From: Shewanella sp. MBTL60-112-B2
GTDB lineage: Bacteria > Pseudomonadota > Gammaproteobacteria > Enterobacterales > Shewanellaceae
Direction: 5' to 3'
Assembly: GCF_019655055.1 (NCBI RefSeq)
Contig: NZ_BPFA01000011.1
Location: 97,939 to 161,938, forward strand
Length of the DNA stretch: 64,000 nucleotides
Part shown: piece after piece, positions 44,345 to 55,291 of the stretch
Layout of the letters: every line of letters begins with the position of its first letter
How positions within the stretch are numbered: position 1 is the stretch's first letter
Made by a program: the position numbers and the translations under genes
Notes under the pieces: generated by a model
Told to the model about the DNA's origin: nothing
Database searches by the model: none
What the model saw: the letters and a program-made list of their open reading frames with translations, nothing else

Positions 44345-45514
44345 ATGACTCAACTCTACACATCTCTAAACTTCGGCCTTGGTGAAGACGTCGATATGCT
44401 GCGTGATGCAGTACAAAGTTTTGCCGCAAATGAGATCGCTCCTTTAGCAGAAAAAACTGACCGAGATAACGCCTTTCCCAATGAGCTGTGGCCGGTGTTA
44501 GGAGATATGGGTCTATTGGGCGTAACCGTATCTGAAGAATATGGCGGCGCAGAGATGGGCTACCTAGCCCACGTGGTAGCCATGGAAGAGATCTCGCGTG
44601 CTTCAGCATCAATTGGCCTAAGTTACGGCGCCCATTCAAACCTTTGCGTTAATCAAATCAACCGTAATGGTAATAGTGAGCAAAAAGCCAAATACTTGCC
44701 AAAGCTGATCACCGGAGAGCATATCGGCGCACTCGCCATGAGTGAGCCTAATGCGGGTTCAGATGTAGTTTCGATGAAGCTACACGCGCGCAAAGAGGGT
44801 GACAGATACATACTCAATGGCAACAAGATGTGGATCACCAACGGTCCAGATGCGCACACCTATGTGATCTATGCCAAAACTGATTTAGATAAAGGGCCTC
44901 ATGGCATTACTGCATTTATTGTAGAACGTGGCTTTAAAGGCTTTAGCACTGCACAAAAGCTCGACAAGTTAGGTATGCGTGGCTCAAACACCTGTGAGCT
45001 GGTATTTGAAGACTGTGAGGTTCCAGAAGAGAACATTCTTGGCGGCCTAAACAACGGCGTAAAAGTACTGATGAGCGGCCTTGATTATGAGCGTGTTGTC
45101 TTATCTGGTGGCCCACTTGGCATTATGACCGCCTGTATGGATATCGTAGTGCCATACATTCACGAGCGTGAGCAGTTCGGTAAATCAATCGGCGAGTTCC
45201 AGCTAGTTCAAGGCAAGCTTGCCGATATGTACACGGGTATGAACGCTGCAAAATCTTATATCTACAACGTGGCAAAATCTTGCGATCGCGGTGAAACTAC
45301 CCGTAAAGATGCCGCCGGTGCCATTCTTTACTCAGCAGAGCTTGCCACCAAAATGGCATTAGATGCGATTCAGCTTCTAGGCGGTAATGGCTACGTCAAC
45401 GAATACGCCACAGGCCGTTTACTGCGTGATGCCAAGCTATATGAAATTGGCGCAGGCACCTCAGAAATTCGCCGTATGCTAATCGGCCGCGAGCTATTTA
45501 ACGAATCAAAATAG
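44345..45514 (+). CDS. liuA: Isovaleryl-CoA dehydrogenase
   Basis: FAD enzyme oxidising isovaleryl-CoA to 3-methylcrotonyl-CoA, second step of leucine catabolism after the transaminase and ketoacid dehydrogenase. Its 389 residues show [32 protein letters not shown], the catalytic-base segment [16 protein letters not shown] (Glu in YER, the isovaleryl-CoA dehydrogenase position) and [12 protein letters not shown]. Most acyl-CoA dehydrogenases have this Glu near the C-terminus, where here the motif is GTSE, so the placement supports isovaleryl specificity. ATG at 44345 chosen over a GTG at 44306 by AGGA spacing. Confidence 0.93.
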   Translation: MTQLYTSLNFGLGEDVDMLRDAVQSFAANEIAPLAEKTDRDNAFPNELWPVLGDMGLLGVTVSEEYGGAEMGYLAHVVAMEEISRASASIGLSYGAHSNLCVNQINRNGNSEQKAKYLPKLITGEHIGALAMSEPNAGSDVVSMKLHARKEGDRYILNGNKMWITNGPDAHTYVIYAKTDLDKGPHGITAFIVERGFKGFSTAQKLDKLGMRGSNTCELVFEDCEVPEENILGGLNNGVKVLMSGLDYERVVLSGGPLGIMTACMDIVVPYIHEREQFGKSIGEFQLVQGKLADMYTGMNAAKSYIYNVAKSCDRGETTRKDAAGAILYSAELATKMALDAIQLLGGNGYVNEYATGRLLRDAKLYEIGAGTSEIRRMLIGRELFNESK

Positions 45515-45629
45515 CCATTAGCAGATATGTCAGTAATTAAGACTAATAAACAAGACATGTAAATAGCTAAGCATCAAGGCGGCTTGCTCTACGCCGCCTC
45601 ACTCTGACAGCTTCAAAAGGATTGAAATT

Positions 45630-47237
45630 GTGACGCAACTAAGCAGCCGTATTAATGCACGTAGCGATGAATTCAAAGCCAAGTTTGATGACATGGCAAC
45701 CGTGGTTCAAGACTTAAAACTTAAACTCCAGCAAATTGAACAGGGCGGCGGTGAAGTCGCGCGTAACCGTCATCTATCAAGAGGCAAACTCTTGCCCCGT
45801 CAGCGGGTTGAAAAACTGCTAGATCCCGGCTCACCTTTTCTAGAGATCTCTCAATTTGCGGCCTACGAGTTATATGAAGATGTGGTGCCAGCAGCTGGCG
45901 TTATCGCCGGAATAGGCCGAGTTAGCGGCGTTGAGTGCATGATTATTGCCAACGATGCCACTGTAAAAGGCGGCACTTACTATCCAGTCACCGTGAAAAA
46001 GCATCTTCGCGCACAAGATATTGCCAGTCGTTGTCACCTGCCATGTATCTACCTTGTTGATTCAGGCGGTGCTAACCTGCCCCGCCAAGATGAAGTGTTC
46101 CCAGATAGAGACCATTTCGGCCGCATCTTCTATAACCAGGCGCAAATGTCTGCCAAAGGTATTCCGCAAATCGCCGTAGTAATGGGACTCTGTACCGCAG
46201 GTGGTGCATACGTACCAGCAATGGCTGATGAATCGATTATCGTTAAAGAGCAAGGCACGATATTTTTAGCGGGGCCACCGTTAGTAAAAGCTGCAACCGG
46301 TGAAGAAGTGACTGCTGAAGAGCTTGGCGGCGCTGAAGTGCATACCAAAATATCAGGTGTTGCCGACCATATGGCGCAAAACGATGAGCACGCTCTAGAG
46401 CTTGCACGCAAAGCCGTGACTCGTCTTAATCATCAAAAACAAATTAGCGCCCAGCTAAGCCCTGTTAAACCACCAAAATTTGATATCAACGAGCTTTACG
46501 GCATCGTGGGCACCGATCTTAAAAAGCCCTTCGATGTAAAAGAAGTGATTGCGCGTTTAGTGGATGAATCCGATTTTGATGAGTTTAAAGCTAACTACGG
46601 CAATACCTTAGTTTGTGGTTTTGCTCGCATTCACGGCTACCCTGTGGGCATTGTCGCCAACAACGGCATCTTGTTCTCAGAGTCGGCACAAAAAGGCGCG
46701 CACTTTATTGAGCTATGTTGTCAGCGCAAAATTCCACTGCTGTTCCTGCAAAACATCACCGGCTTTATGGTGGGTAAAAAATACGAACATGAAGGCATAG
46801 CCAAACACGGCGCTAAGATGGTGACCGCGGTATCTTGTGCCAATGTGCCTAAATTTACTGTGATTATTGGCGGCAGTTATGGCGCGGGGAACTACGGTAT
46901 GTGCGGCCGCGCATTCGAACCTACCATGATGTGGATGTGGCCTAATGCCCGTATCTCTGTTATGGGCGGTGAACAAGCCGCTGGCGTATTAGCAACGGTC
47001 AAACGTGACGGCCTCGCCCGTAAAGGCGTTGAGTGGTCTGAGTCTGATGAGCAAAATTTCCGTAAACCGATTGTCGAGCAGTATGACAAAGAGGGTCATC
47101 CGTACCATGCCAGCGCGCGCTTGTGGGATGATGGCATTATCGACCCAGCGCAAACCCGTGATGTTGTTGGTTTAGCCTTGTCTGCGGCGTTAAACGCGCC
47201 GATTGAAGACACTAAGTTTGGTGTGTTCCGTATGTAA
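45630..47237 (+). CDS. liuB: 3-methylcrotonyl-CoA carboxylase, carboxyltransferase (beta) subunit
   Basis: Biotin-dependent carboxyltransferase acting with LiuD to make 3-methylglutaconyl-CoA. The 535-residue protein has the ACC-type carboxyltransferase domains: [22 protein letters not shown] near the start, [29 protein letters not shown] typical of MCC beta subunits, and [15 protein letters not shown] in the C-terminal half. The start is GTG at 45630 with AGGA 8 nt upstream. Third gene of the liu operon. Confidence 0.95.
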   Translation: MTQLSSRINARSDEFKAKFDDMATVVQDLKLKLQQIEQGGGEVARNRHLSRGKLLPRQRVEKLLDPGSPFLEISQFAAYELYEDVVPAAGVIAGIGRVSGVECMIIANDATVKGGTYYPVTVKKHLRAQDIASRCHLPCIYLVDSGGANLPRQDEVFPDRDHFGRIFYNQAQMSAKGIPQIAVVMGLCTAGGAYVPAMADESIIVKEQGTIFLAGPPLVKAATGEEVTAEELGGAEVHTKISGVADHMAQNDEHALELARKAVTRLNHQKQISAQLSPVKPPKFDINELYGIVGTDLKKPFDVKEVIARLVDESDFDEFKANYGNTLVCGFARIHGYPVGIVANNGILFSESAQKGAHFIELCCQRKIPLLFLQNITGFMVGKKYEHEGIAKHGAKMVTAVSCANVPKFTVIIGGSYGAGNYGMCGRAFEPTMMWMWPNARISVMGGEQAAGVLATVKRDGLARKGVEWSESDEQNFRKPIVEQYDKEGHPYHASARLWDDGIIDPAQTRDVVGLALSAALNAPIEDTKFGVFRM

Positions 47238-47327
47238 TGGCTAAGCGCTATTTCAAATAGAACATCTACTTAGCTAACACCATGATTCGATAATACTATT
47301 GTTGATAAAAAAAGTGGGCCGATAACA

Positions 47328-48209
47328 ATGAATAACCTAGCCACTACCCAAACAGAACAACTCGCTGAGCGATTACAATTTGTAAACTGCTCCCTCGATA
47401 ACGGCGTAGCGCAAATGGTGCTTGATCGCAGCGATAAACATAATGCCTTCGATGAAGTGATGATAAGCGAAATGATCCAAGTGCTGGAGCATTTTGCTAT
47501 TAATCCAGAGTGCCAAGTATTAGTGCTTAAAGCCAACGGTAAAAACTTCAGCGCTGGCGCCGATCTTAACTGGATGCGCAAGCAAGCCAAGATGGATTTT
47601 GCGCAAAATCTTAACGATGCCAATGAGCTTGCTAAGCTCATGTCTGTGCTCGATAAGTTCCCAAAACCTACTATTGCCTTAGTTCAAGGCGCCGCCTTTG
47701 GTGGCGCATTAGGGCTTATTTGTTGCAGCGATATCGCCATTGCCAATGAGCGTGCTAGCTTTTGCTTAAGCGAAGTCAAATTGGGTCTTATCCCTGCAGT
47801 GATAAGCCCTTATGTCACCCGTGCTATGGGACAGCGGGCAGCGCGCCGTTACATGTTAACCGCCGAGCGATTTGATGTGCAAAAGGCGCTTGAGCTACAA
47901 ATTATCCATGAAGTGAATAACGATCTCGACGCCGCGGCGCAGCCAATTATTGCCTCATTACTTAGTAACAGTCCACAAGGTATGGCGTGGGCAAAAGCAC
48001 TGCTGTCTACCTTAGAAAGTGGTGAGATAAATCAACAGACATTAGATCACACCAGCGAACGTATCGCCCGTATCCGAGTATCTAATGAAGGCCAAGAAGG
48101 CCTCAATGCCTTTTTTGAAAAGCGCCCGCCACAATGGCCAACAACGACCGACTTTAACGCGGCAACAAAAAATAATAACCAAACCGCCAGCGGGCAAGGA
48201 GCCAAATAA
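47328..48209 (+). CDS. liuC: 3-methylglutaconyl-CoA hydratase
   Basis: Crotonase-family hydratase converting 3-methylglutaconyl-CoA to HMG-CoA. The 293 residues include KNFSAGADLNWMRKQA and VQGAAFGGALGLICCSDIAI (oxyanion hole), and FCLSEVKLGLIPAVISPYV with the catalytic Glu. The C-terminal tail is extended and rich in Asn/Gln/Thr. The weak ribosome binding site (GATAACA) suggests coupling to the preceding gene. liuD begins one base after its stop codon. Confidence 0.92.
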   Translation: MNNLATTQTEQLAERLQFVNCSLDNGVAQMVLDRSDKHNAFDEVMISEMIQVLEHFAINPECQVLVLKANGKNFSAGADLNWMRKQAKMDFAQNLNDANELAKLMSVLDKFPKPTIALVQGAAFGGALGLICCSDIAIANERASFCLSEVKLGLIPAVISPYVTRAMGQRAARRYMLTAERFDVQKALELQIIHEVNNDLDAAAQPIIASLLSNSPQGMAWAKALLSTLESGEINQQTLDHTSERIARIRVSNEGQEGLNAFFEKRPPQWPTTTDFNAATKNNNQTASGQGAK

Positions 48210-48210
48210 T

Positions 48211-50307
48211 ATGTTTACTAAACTGCTAATTGCCAATCGCGGCGAAATTGCTTGCCGAATAATCGATACCGCCAAAGCGATGGGCGTGCGCACCGTGGCG
48301 CTATATTCAGATGCCGATATCAATGCTCGCCATGTTGCCATGGCAGATGAAGCCTTTTACTTGGGCGGCAGCGCTCCGGCAGACTCATATCTAAAAGGCG
48401 ATCTTATTATCGACATCGCCAAAAAATCTGGCGCTCAAGCGATTCACCCAGGTTATGGTTTTTTATCAGAAAATGCCGAGTTCGCACTAAAATGCGAGAA
48501 AGCTAATATCGCCTTTGTCGGCCCAAGTGCAGCAGCCATTGACTCTATGGGCAGCAAAAGTGCCGCTAAAGAGATTATGGGCGCCGCCAATGTACCGTTA
48601 GTTCCGGGGTATCACGGCGACGCGCAAGATGATGACTTACTGGTTTCAGAGGCCAATAAAATGGGCTTTCCTTTACTGATAAAAGCGGCCTTTGGCGGCG
48701 GTGGTAAAGGTATGCGCATTGTTGAAAGTAGCAATGAAGTACTAGCAGCAATTAATTCAGCCAGACGTGAAGCCATTAGCTCTTTTGGTAACGATAAACT
48801 TTTGATGGAACGCTATCTGCGTCAACCTCGCCACGTTGAAGTACAAGTCTTTGCCGACAGCCAAGGTAACTGTATTTACCTGTCAGATCGTGACTGCTCG
48901 ATTCAACGCCGTCATCAAAAAGTCGTTGAAGAAGCGCCAGCTCCTGGTTTAAGCGATGCTCTAAGAGTAAAAATGGGTGAAGCAGCGGTTGCTGCAGCCA
49001 AAGCCATTAATTATGAAGGCGCGGGTACGGTAGAGTTTTTATTAGATACCGATGACAGCTTCTATTTTATGGAGATGAATACCCGTCTGCAGGTAGAGCA
49101 CCCAGTCACCGAGCTGGTAACAGGCCAAGACCTGGTTAAATGGCAGCTAATGGTTGCCAGCGGTAGCGAGTTGCCGCTTAAACAAGCTGAAGTAAAGATC
49201 ACAGGTCATGCCTTTGAAGCTCGTATTTACGCAGAAGATCCGCAAAATGACTTTTTACCCGCCAGCGGCAAGCTCGACTTCTTACGTGAGCCTGCACAAA
49301 GTGAGTTTGTGAGAATTGACTCTGGTGTACGTGAAAATGATGTGATCAGTAATTTTTACGACCCAATGATCTCCAAGCTTATCACTTGGGATGAATCACG
49401 TCCTCGCGCGCTGCAGCGCTTAGTACACGCTTTAGATGACTATCAGATCAGTGGTCTTAAACACAATATTGAATTCTTAGCCAATATTGCAAAACACACA
49501 GCGTTTAAGGATGCCAACTTTAGCACCGACTTTATTGAACGTTATGGCGACTTACTGTTAACGCCGGCAACAGATGCGGCTGACGATACCAATACAGCGT
49601 TAAGTTTAGCAGCGCTTTATCAGCTATGCGCCCGTAAAAAACAAGCACAATTAGATGCAAGCATTAGCCATGATCCCTACTCACCTTGGCATCAAAATAG
49701 TGGCTTTAGGCTAAATAGTGCCAGCCAGCATCAGGTGGCGCTGTTAGATGACAATCATCAGATTAATCACCTTGATTTAATCGAAACTCAAATCGCAGGT
49801 CAGTCTCTATATCAACTACAGCTTGATGATAGCTTAATCACGCTTTCGGGTGAATTAGTTGCTGAGATGCTGCACGCAGAGATAAGCGTACAAAAGGTTG
49901 ATGCAGCCCAAACAGAGCAAATTAATAAAGCTAATGGTCATAAGCTCAAGCTTCCAGTTAGCCAAGTAGGCGATGACTTTACCCTATTTATCGACTCGAA
50001 AAGCTATCACTACCGCGCACTGCAATCAGAAGTGATTGAAGAGCAAGACAATTTAGAAGATAAGCTCAAAGCACCAATGAATGGCACTATTGTGACGCAA
50101 CTTGTCGCAGTAGGTGATAGTGTCAAAGCTGGCCAAGGCATAATGGTGATGGAAGCCATGAAGATGGAATACACAATTGAGGCTCCATTTGACGGCATCG
50201 TCAGCGCATTTTTCTTCGAAGCTGGTGAGCTCGTTAGCGACGGTATGTTGCTAGCCGAAGTTGAGGCTGCAGAAGCTGAATCAGCTAAAACTGAGGAAAG
50301 TGCATAG
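48211..50307 (+). CDS. liuD: 3-methylcrotonyl-CoA carboxylase, biotin-carboxylase (alpha) subunit
   Basis: ATP-dependent carboxylation of biotin for LiuB. The 698 residues contain an N-terminal biotin carboxylase domain (LLIANRGEIACRI, KAAFGGGGKGMRIV ATP loop, MEMNTRLQVEHPVTE), a linker region, and a C-terminal biotinyl domain with VMEAMKMEYTIEAP, whose Lys takes biotin. The start at 48211 follows AAGGAG by 8 nt; the frame reads into liuC upstream but that is an overlap of frames, not real coding. liuE begins at the next base after the stop. Confidence 0.95.
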   Translation: MFTKLLIANRGEIACRIIDTAKAMGVRTVALYSDADINARHVAMADEAFYLGGSAPADSYLKGDLIIDIAKKSGAQAIHPGYGFLSENAEFALKCEKANIAFVGPSAAAIDSMGSKSAAKEIMGAANVPLVPGYHGDAQDDDLLVSEANKMGFPLLIKAAFGGGGKGMRIVESSNEVLAAINSARREAISSFGNDKLLMERYLRQPRHVEVQVFADSQGNCIYLSDRDCSIQRRHQKVVEEAPAPGLSDALRVKMGEAAVAAAKAINYEGAGTVEFLLDTDDSFYFMEMNTRLQVEHPVTELVTGQDLVKWQLMVASGSELPLKQAEVKITGHAFEARIYAEDPQNDFLPASGKLDFLREPAQSEFVRIDSGVRENDVISNFYDPMISKLITWDESRPRALQRLVHALDDYQISGLKHNIEFLANIAKHTAFKDANFSTDFIERYGDLLLTPATDAADDTNTALSLAALYQLCARKKQAQLDASISHDPYSPWHQNSGFRLNSASQHQVALLDDNHQINHLDLIETQIAGQSLYQLQLDDSLITLSGELVAEMLHAEISVQKVDAAQTEQINKANGHKLKLPVSQVGDDFTLFIDSKSYHYRALQSEVIEEQDNLEDKLKAPMNGTIVTQLVAVGDSVKAGQGIMVMEAMKMEYTIEAPFDGIVSAFFFEAGELVSDGMLLAEVEAAEAESAKTEESA

Positions 50308-51204
50308 ATGGCTACTTACCCAAACAAGGTTAGCATCTTTGAAGTTGGTGCTCGTGATGGCTTACAAAATGAAAAACCAGTCACCACTCAAGATAAGATT
50401 GGATTGATTGAAGACTTAGCCGCTGCCGGTATCAAGCGCATTGAAGCTGCTAGCTTTGTATCACCTAAATGGGTGCCGCAAATGGCAGACTCTGCAGATG
50501 TACTTGCTGGTATTACCCGTAAAACGGGTATTACTTATAGTGCACTGACACCTAATTTAAAAGGCTTGGAACTTGCGCTTGACGCTGGTGCCGATGAAGT
50601 TGCCATTTTTGGTGCAGCCTCAGAAAGTTTTAGCCAAAAGAATATTAACTGCTCAATTGAAGAGTCAATACAGCGCTTTATCCCAGTGATGGAACTGGCT
50701 AAAGCCAGAAACATCCCTGTACGTGGTTATGTTTCTTGCGTGTTAGGTTGCCCTTATGAAGGCGAAATCGCGGTTAGTGAAGTTGCTCGAGTGTCTGAAT
50801 TACTTTACAAAATGGGCTGCTATGAGATTTCACTTGGCGACACCATAGGCGTTGGCACACCGGCTAATGCCCGTAGAATGGTTGAGACTGTTGCCGAAGT
50901 CGTACCAATAGAGAAGCTTGCACTGCATTTTCATGACACCTACGGCCAAGCACTGGCTAACATTCTGGCGTGTTTAGAAACAGGTGTTAGCGTAATTGAT
51001 TCATCGGTTGCTGGACTTGGTGGCTGCCCCTACGCAAAAGGCGCATCAGGCAATTTAGCCACTGAAGACTTAGTGTATATGCTGCATGGGCTTGGAATAG
51101 AAACTGGTATCGATTTAAACAAGCTGGTGAATGCGGGCAATAAGATCAGCCAAGCACTGGGCCGTCAGTCTGGCTCAAAAGTGGCTAGAGCCATCAGCGA
51201 ATAG
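50308..51204 (+). CDS. liuE: Hydroxymethylglutaryl-CoA lyase
   Basis: Cleaves HMG-CoA to acetoacetate and acetyl-CoA, ending leucine catabolism. The TIM-barrel protein (298 residues) has [13 protein letters not shown] near the N-terminus (Arg and Asp of the active site), [17 protein letters not shown] and the lyase signature with Cys in [15 protein letters not shown]. The ribosome binding site (GAGGAAAG) lies inside liuD. Directly after the stop, the last 15 bases are tandemly repeated with an 18-base period, and then the CTAGGTA repeats begin. Confidence 0.94.
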   Translation: MATYPNKVSIFEVGARDGLQNEKPVTTQDKIGLIEDLAAAGIKRIEAASFVSPKWVPQMADSADVLAGITRKTGITYSALTPNLKGLELALDAGADEVAIFGAASESFSQKNINCSIEESIQRFIPVMELAKARNIPVRGYVSCVLGCPYEGEIAVSEVARVSELLYKMGCYEISLGDTIGVGTPANARRMVETVAEVVPIEKLALHFHDTYGQALANILACLETGVSVIDSSVAGLGGCPYAKGASGNLATEDLVYMLHGLGIETGIDLNKLVNAGNKISQALGRQSGSKVARAISE

Positions 51205-51243
51205 ATAGCCATCAGCGAATAAAGAGCACGAAGATCCTAGGAC

Positions 51244-51289
51244 CTAGGTACTAGGTACTAGGTACTAGGTACTAGGTACTAGGTACTAG
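51244..51289. repeat. 7-bp tandem repeat between liuE and CoA-transferase genes
   Basis: Six complete copies of CTAGGTA plus a partial copy, preceded by the related CCTAGGAC. The unit count could vary by slipped-strand replication. A similar CCTAGG-rich patch is at about 41485. Confidence 0.9.
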
Positions 51290-51316
51290 CATTGACAGAA
51301 TATGGAGAGAACAATA

Positions 51317-52060
51317 ATGGCAGGACTAAATAAAGAGCTTAATCAAGGGCTTAATAAAGTAGTCAGTAGTTATGAAGAAGCACTCGCAGGCTTAAGTAAC
51401 GACATGACCGTTATGGTCGGTGGTTTTGGCTTGTGCGGTATACCTGAAGGCTTAATCGCACAAATGGTCAAAACCGGAGTTACCGGACTTACCGCAATTT
51501 CAAATAATGCTGGCATTGATGACTTTGGTTTAGGTCTGTTATTAAAAAGCCGTCAAATCGATACCATGATCGCCTCATACGTGGGCGAAAACGCTACCTT
51601 TGAACAGCAAATGTTATCAGGCGAGCTTAACGTTATCTTGACTCCCCAAGGCACTTTAGCTGAAAAAATTCGTGCAGGTGGCGCTGGTATTCCAGCATTC
51701 TTTACCGCTACAGGTTACGGAACCCCCGTTGCCGAAGGTAAAGAAACCCGTGAAATCGACGGGCGTCACTACGTATTAGAGCCAGCACTAAAAGCCGACT
51801 TTGCGCTAGTACGTGCATGGAAGGCTGACACTATGGGTAACTTAGTATTCCGTAAAACCGCGGCTAACTTTAACCCTATGATGGCAACGGCCGGCAAAAT
51901 CACCGTGGTAGAGGCTGAGCATATTGTGCAGCCCGGCGAGCTAGATCCTGACCATATTCATACCCCGGGCATTTACGTGAACCGCATTATTCAAGGCACG
52001 TTTGAAAAACGTATCGAGCAGCGCACGGTAAAACCAACCACAGCAACAGACAAGGCTTAA
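51317..52060 (+). CDS. 3-oxoacid CoA-transferase subunit A
   Basis: Alpha subunit of a succinyl-CoA:acetoacetate CoA-transferase, activating the acetoacetate made by LiuE. The 247-residue protein has [13 protein letters not shown] (CoA-binding glycines), AISNNAG, and [26 protein letters not shown] typical of SCOT alpha subunits. The ATG at 51317 is chosen over 51302 because GGAGAG precedes it by 7 nt. It follows the tandem repeats after liuE and precedes the beta subunit by 12 bases. Symbol left empty because liuF, scoA and atoD names all occur for it. Confidence 0.92.
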   Translation: MAGLNKELNQGLNKVVSSYEEALAGLSNDMTVMVGGFGLCGIPEGLIAQMVKTGVTGLTAISNNAGIDDFGLGLLLKSRQIDTMIASYVGENATFEQQMLSGELNVILTPQGTLAEKIRAGGAGIPAFFTATGYGTPVAEGKETREIDGRHYVLEPALKADFALVRAWKADTMGNLVFRKTAANFNPMMATAGKITVVEAEHIVQPGELDPDHIHTPGIYVNRIIQGTFEKRIEQRTVKPTTATDKA

Positions 52061-52072
52061 GGAGGCTGCACT

Positions 52073-52732
52073 ATGGCATTATCAAGAGAACAACTGGCAC
52101 AGCGTGTAGCACAAGAGCTGCAAGATGGCTTTTACGTCAACTTAGGTATTGGCATTCCAACTTTAGTAGCCAACTACATCCCTCAAGGCATTGATGTAAT
52201 GCTGCAATCGGAAAATGGTTTACTTGGTATGGGCGAGTTCCCAACTGAAGAAACTATTGATGCTGACTTAATCAATGCTGGTAAGCAAACCGTTACTGCG
52301 GTTGATGGCGCATCTTTTTTCTCATCCGCAGAAAGCTTTGCCATGATCCGTGGCGGCCATGTAGATTTAACCGTGCTTGGAGCATTTGAAGTCGATGAGC
52401 AAGGCTCAATCGCCTCTTGGATGATCCCTGGCAAACTCATTAAAGGCATGGGCGGCGCGATGGACTTAGTGGCTGGCGCCGACAATATTATTGTCACCAT
52501 GATGCACGCCGACAAAAAAGGTAACTCTAAGCTGCTACCAAAATGTGAACTGCCTTTAACGGGCTTTGGTTGTATCAAACGAGTACTAACCGACCTAGCC
52601 TTTATGGAAATTAAAGATGGCGCGTTTCATCTTCTAGAACGTGCACCAGGCGTATCCGTTGAAGAAATCGTCTCAAAAACCGCTGGTAAACTTGTTGTGC
52701 CTGAGCATGTGCCAGAGATGAGTTTTAGCTAA
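52073..52732 (+). CDS. 3-oxoacid CoA-transferase subunit B
   Basis: Beta subunit partner of the preceding protein, 219 residues. It carries the catalytic Glu in QSENGLLGMG (near residue 45), NLGIGIPTLVANY at the start, and GGHVDLTVLGAFEVDEQG. Strong ribosome binding site AAGGAGG. It ends the liu transcript; a terminator follows at 52764. Together the liu operon moves leucine to acetyl-CoA and acetoacetyl-CoA. Confidence 0.93.
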   Translation: MALSREQLAQRVAQELQDGFYVNLGIGIPTLVANYIPQGIDVMLQSENGLLGMGEFPTEETIDADLINAGKQTVTAVDGASFFSSAESFAMIRGGHVDLTVLGAFEVDEQGSIASWMIPGKLIKGMGGAMDLVAGADNIIVTMMHADKKGNSKLLPKCELPLTGFGCIKRVLTDLAFMEIKDGAFHLLERAPGVSVEEIVSKTAGKLVVPEHVPEMSFS

Positions 52733-52763
52733 TTAAAAAGCGTGTGAATGGAATACCAATAAA

Positions 52764-52791
52764 TAACGCAGCCAATTAGCTGCGTTTTTTA
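52764..52791. terminator. Rho-independent terminator at end of liu operon
   Basis: Stem AACGCAGC / GCTGCGTT with loop CAATTA and a T-run, shared with the convergent DUF4156 gene. Confidence 0.88.
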
Positions 52792-52805
52792 TTACCAAAT
52801 TAAAG

Positions 52806-53219
52806 CTATTTAGCCGCAGCCTCAACAGGCATTTTTACAGCAGTGCTAACAGAGTCAGTAGTAGAGTATATAGTAGACTCTACTGCTGGGACTTCACAGT
52901 CATAAGCATTAGCAATCATGGTCACTGAACCTGTAAAACCCAGCGGCTTATACAAATAAATAGTATCTGCACCCAATTTGGCAGCCTTAATACGCATTTC
53001 ATTAAGTGTGCCCCACACCATATCTTTATCGGCATGCAGCCAATAGTCATAAAAGTGGCCTTGTGAACCGATCACAGTGCCCTTATGAGCGCAACCTAGC
53101 AAGGCATCTGTATCATCCCAAAGTACTTTTACAGTGTTAGATTCATCTGTTGGAAAGGTGATACAAGCGGTAAGGCTCGAGCACATCAGGGCGATGGCAG
53201 CCAGTTTTACAAATTTCAT
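52806..53219 (-). CDS. DUF4156 domain-containing lipoprotein
   Basis: Lipoprotein of 137 residues: signal peptide and lipobox LTAC (Cys19), then a DUF4156 domain recognisable from CAHKGTVIGSQGHFYDYWL and NEMRIKAAKLGADTIYL. The DUF has no known function; E. coli YjeI is a relative. The C-terminal 25 residues are a low-complexity Ser/Thr/Val/Ala tail outside the family core. No strong ribosome binding site. It is convergent with the liu operon and divergent from nrfA. Confidence 0.82.
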   Translation of the reverse strand: MKFVKLAAIALMCSSLTACITFPTDESNTVKVLWDDTDALLGCAHKGTVIGSQGHFYDYWLHADKDMVWGTLNEMRIKAAKLGADTIYLYKPLGFTGSVTMIANAYDCEVPAVESTIYSTTDSVSTAVKMPVEAAAK

Positions 53220-53609
53220 GGTTTACAGTCAAAATTAAACGGCAGGCGATAATATAGGCTTTCAGACTTTAAAGGAATCTATCTCGCTCACAAATTCAAT
53301 CACCCCCTATATAAAATGATGGTAGCAAGCCAAAGTTTACGGCATTCATTAAATACGGCTCTACATATGGCTAAAGACTGTATAAGCGAACATCAATAAT
53401 CACTTTTAATGGATGACTTTTCAGTTGTCTAATTAAGGCCAAATTCACACCTAATTATTAGCTAGCACACCAATACTCATCACATTTTCCCCCTCTTAAA
53501 TCAATCTGTAAGTAAAATTTAAAAATATCAGCGTATTGGTTTTGACAACATGCCGCTAGCGACTACATTTTACATATAACCAAAACCTTATTTAAAGGAT
53601 GAAATAACA
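53220..53609. other. Intergenic region upstream of nrfA
   Basis: 390 bases between divergent DUF4156 and nrfA genes. A good sigma-70-like pair lies at 53542-53569. No FNR or NarP palindrome is obvious apart from weak AAATCAA half-sites near 53501. No other feature. Confidence 0.5.
53542..53569 (+). promoter_or_regulatory. Putative promoter of nrfA
   Basis: TTGACA (53542-53547), 16-bp spacer and TACATT (53564-53569), 40 bases before the nrfA start. Confidence 0.55.
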
Positions 53610-54995
53610 ATGAACGCACACAAAATCCCCCTATTAATAGGAGCTTGCATAGGTTTGATGAGCCTAAATGCCACTGCAAACTCCAATCCTGCTGATAATT
53701 CCCAATATGAAAAGCGCTTCCCTAAACAATACCAAAGCTGGCAAAAGACAGCAGAAAGTAAAGAAGTCACAGACGCATTAGCAGACGACCCTAACTTAGT
53801 GATTTTGTGGGCCGGTTATGGTTTTTCTAAAGACTACAATGCACCGCGTGGTCACCAGTATGTGATTACCGATCTAAGAAATACCCTACGTACCGGTGCA
53901 CCAATGACAGAAGATGAAGGCCCTATGCCTATGGCATGTTGGAGCTGTAAGAGCCCTGATGTGCCACGAGTTATTGAGGAACAAGGTGAAGCGGAGTACT
54001 TCAAAGGTAAGTGGGCTAAAGGCGGCCCTGAGATCGTTCACGTACTAGGTTGTGCGGATTGCCATAAGCCAGGCACACCAAAACTGAGAATTGCTAGACC
54101 CTTCGCTGAACGCGCCTTTGCTTCGTTAGGCACACCATTTGATAAAGCAGATAAAAGCCAAAAACAGAACATGGTCTGTGGTCAGTGCCACGTTGAATAC
54201 TATTTTGAGAAAAATGAAGAGCATCCAAATTGGGTTAAATTCCCATGGGATGGCGGCACGTCAGTAGAAGCAATGGAAGCCTACTATGACAAGCTGAAGT
54301 TTAAAGATTGGACTCATCAATTATCTAAAGCGCCAATGCTAAAAGCGCAGCACCCAGGTTACGAAACCACAGCCAAAGGCTTGCACGGAGATATGGGGGT
54401 ATCTTGTACCGATTGCCATATGCCACGAGTCACTAATGCAGAAGGCAAAGAGTACACTGACCATAACGTAGGCAGCCCATTTGATCAGTTTGAATTTACC
54501 TGTGCAAACTGCCATGACCAAACTAAAGAGCAAATGCAGGCACTTGTTCAAACTAACAAAGACAAGGTAAACACGCTAAAACTTCAAGCCGAAGAGGAAT
54601 TAGTAAAAGCCCACTTTGAAGCTGCAGCGGCTTGGAAAGCGGGTGCTAACGAAGAGAAAATGACGGCGGCTCTGACTGATATTCGTCATGCGCAATGGCG
54701 CTGGGATTTTGCTATTGCCTCACACGGTATCGCGGCTCACGCGCCAGAAGAAGGTATTCGCATCCTTAAAACATCACTTGCAAAATCTGCTGCCGCCCGT
54801 GAAAAGCTCAGTGAAATTCTCAATTCACAAGGTGTCGTATCCACGGTGGCGATTCCAGATATCTCTACTAAGGCTAAAGCTCAAGCGGTATTAGGCATGG
54901 ACATGGATAAGATGCGTGCCGATAAAGCCATCTTTATCGAGAAAGTGGTACCAAAATGGGAAGCTGAATATAAAGCCAACAATGGTGCTAACTAG
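53610..54995 (+). CDS. nrfA: Ammonia-forming cytochrome c nitrite reductase
   Basis: Periplasmic pentaheme enzyme reducing nitrite to ammonium with six electrons. Signal peptide at 1-23. It has the special active-site heme motif CWSCK (Cys110, Cys113, Lys114) and four CxxCH motifs: CADCH, CGQCH, CTDCH and CANCH. The Tyr-x-x segment before CQ ([10 protein letters not shown]) and the [18 protein letters not shown] region match NrfA. At 461 residues it is the usual length. No nrfB, C or D follow, as in other Shewanella, where the membrane donor is CymA (not in this window). AAAGGA precedes the ATG; terminator at 55037. Confidence 0.95.
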   Translation: MNAHKIPLLIGACIGLMSLNATANSNPADNSQYEKRFPKQYQSWQKTAESKEVTDALADDPNLVILWAGYGFSKDYNAPRGHQYVITDLRNTLRTGAPMTEDEGPMPMACWSCKSPDVPRVIEEQGEAEYFKGKWAKGGPEIVHVLGCADCHKPGTPKLRIARPFAERAFASLGTPFDKADKSQKQNMVCGQCHVEYYFEKNEEHPNWVKFPWDGGTSVEAMEAYYDKLKFKDWTHQLSKAPMLKAQHPGYETTAKGLHGDMGVSCTDCHMPRVTNAEGKEYTDHNVGSPFDQFEFTCANCHDQTKEQMQALVQTNKDKVNTLKLQAEEELVKAHFEAAAAWKAGANEEKMTAALTDIRHAQWRWDFAIASHGIAAHAPEEGIRILKTSLAKSAAAREKLSEILNSQGVVSTVAIPDISTKAKAQAVLGMDMDKMRADKAIFIEKVVPKWEAEYKANNGAN

Positions 54996-55036
54996 CTAAT
55001 AAGGAGCACAGCAAAAGCTAGATAAACAATACTTTG

Positions 55037-55063
55037 AAACCGGGGAACCTCCCCGGTTTTTTT
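55037..55063 (+). terminator. Rho-independent terminator of nrfA
   Basis: Stem AACCGGGGA / TCCCCGGTT with loop ACC and a T-run, about 40 bases after the nrfA stop. Confidence 0.9.
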
Positions 55064-55291
55064 ATACCCTTTTAAAGTACCAGCTAATAATACCAATATA
55101 CGGGTTGAATATTCATTTTGACTATAAGCCCATGTTTACAAAACTGACTGCAAGAGCATCTTCTCATTGCCAGTAATCACAAGAATATTGTGTCATGGCC
55201 CCATAACATTCGGAGAAATTTTCATCGAAAATAATGCGCTTAACGCACTATTGTCTAAAATTATTTTAGGCAAACCAACAAGGCGCCAACT

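Noticed and set aside
46062..46976. Minus-strand frames opposite liuB
   Set aside because: They oppose a clear carboxyltransferase gene and have no ribosome binding site or family match.
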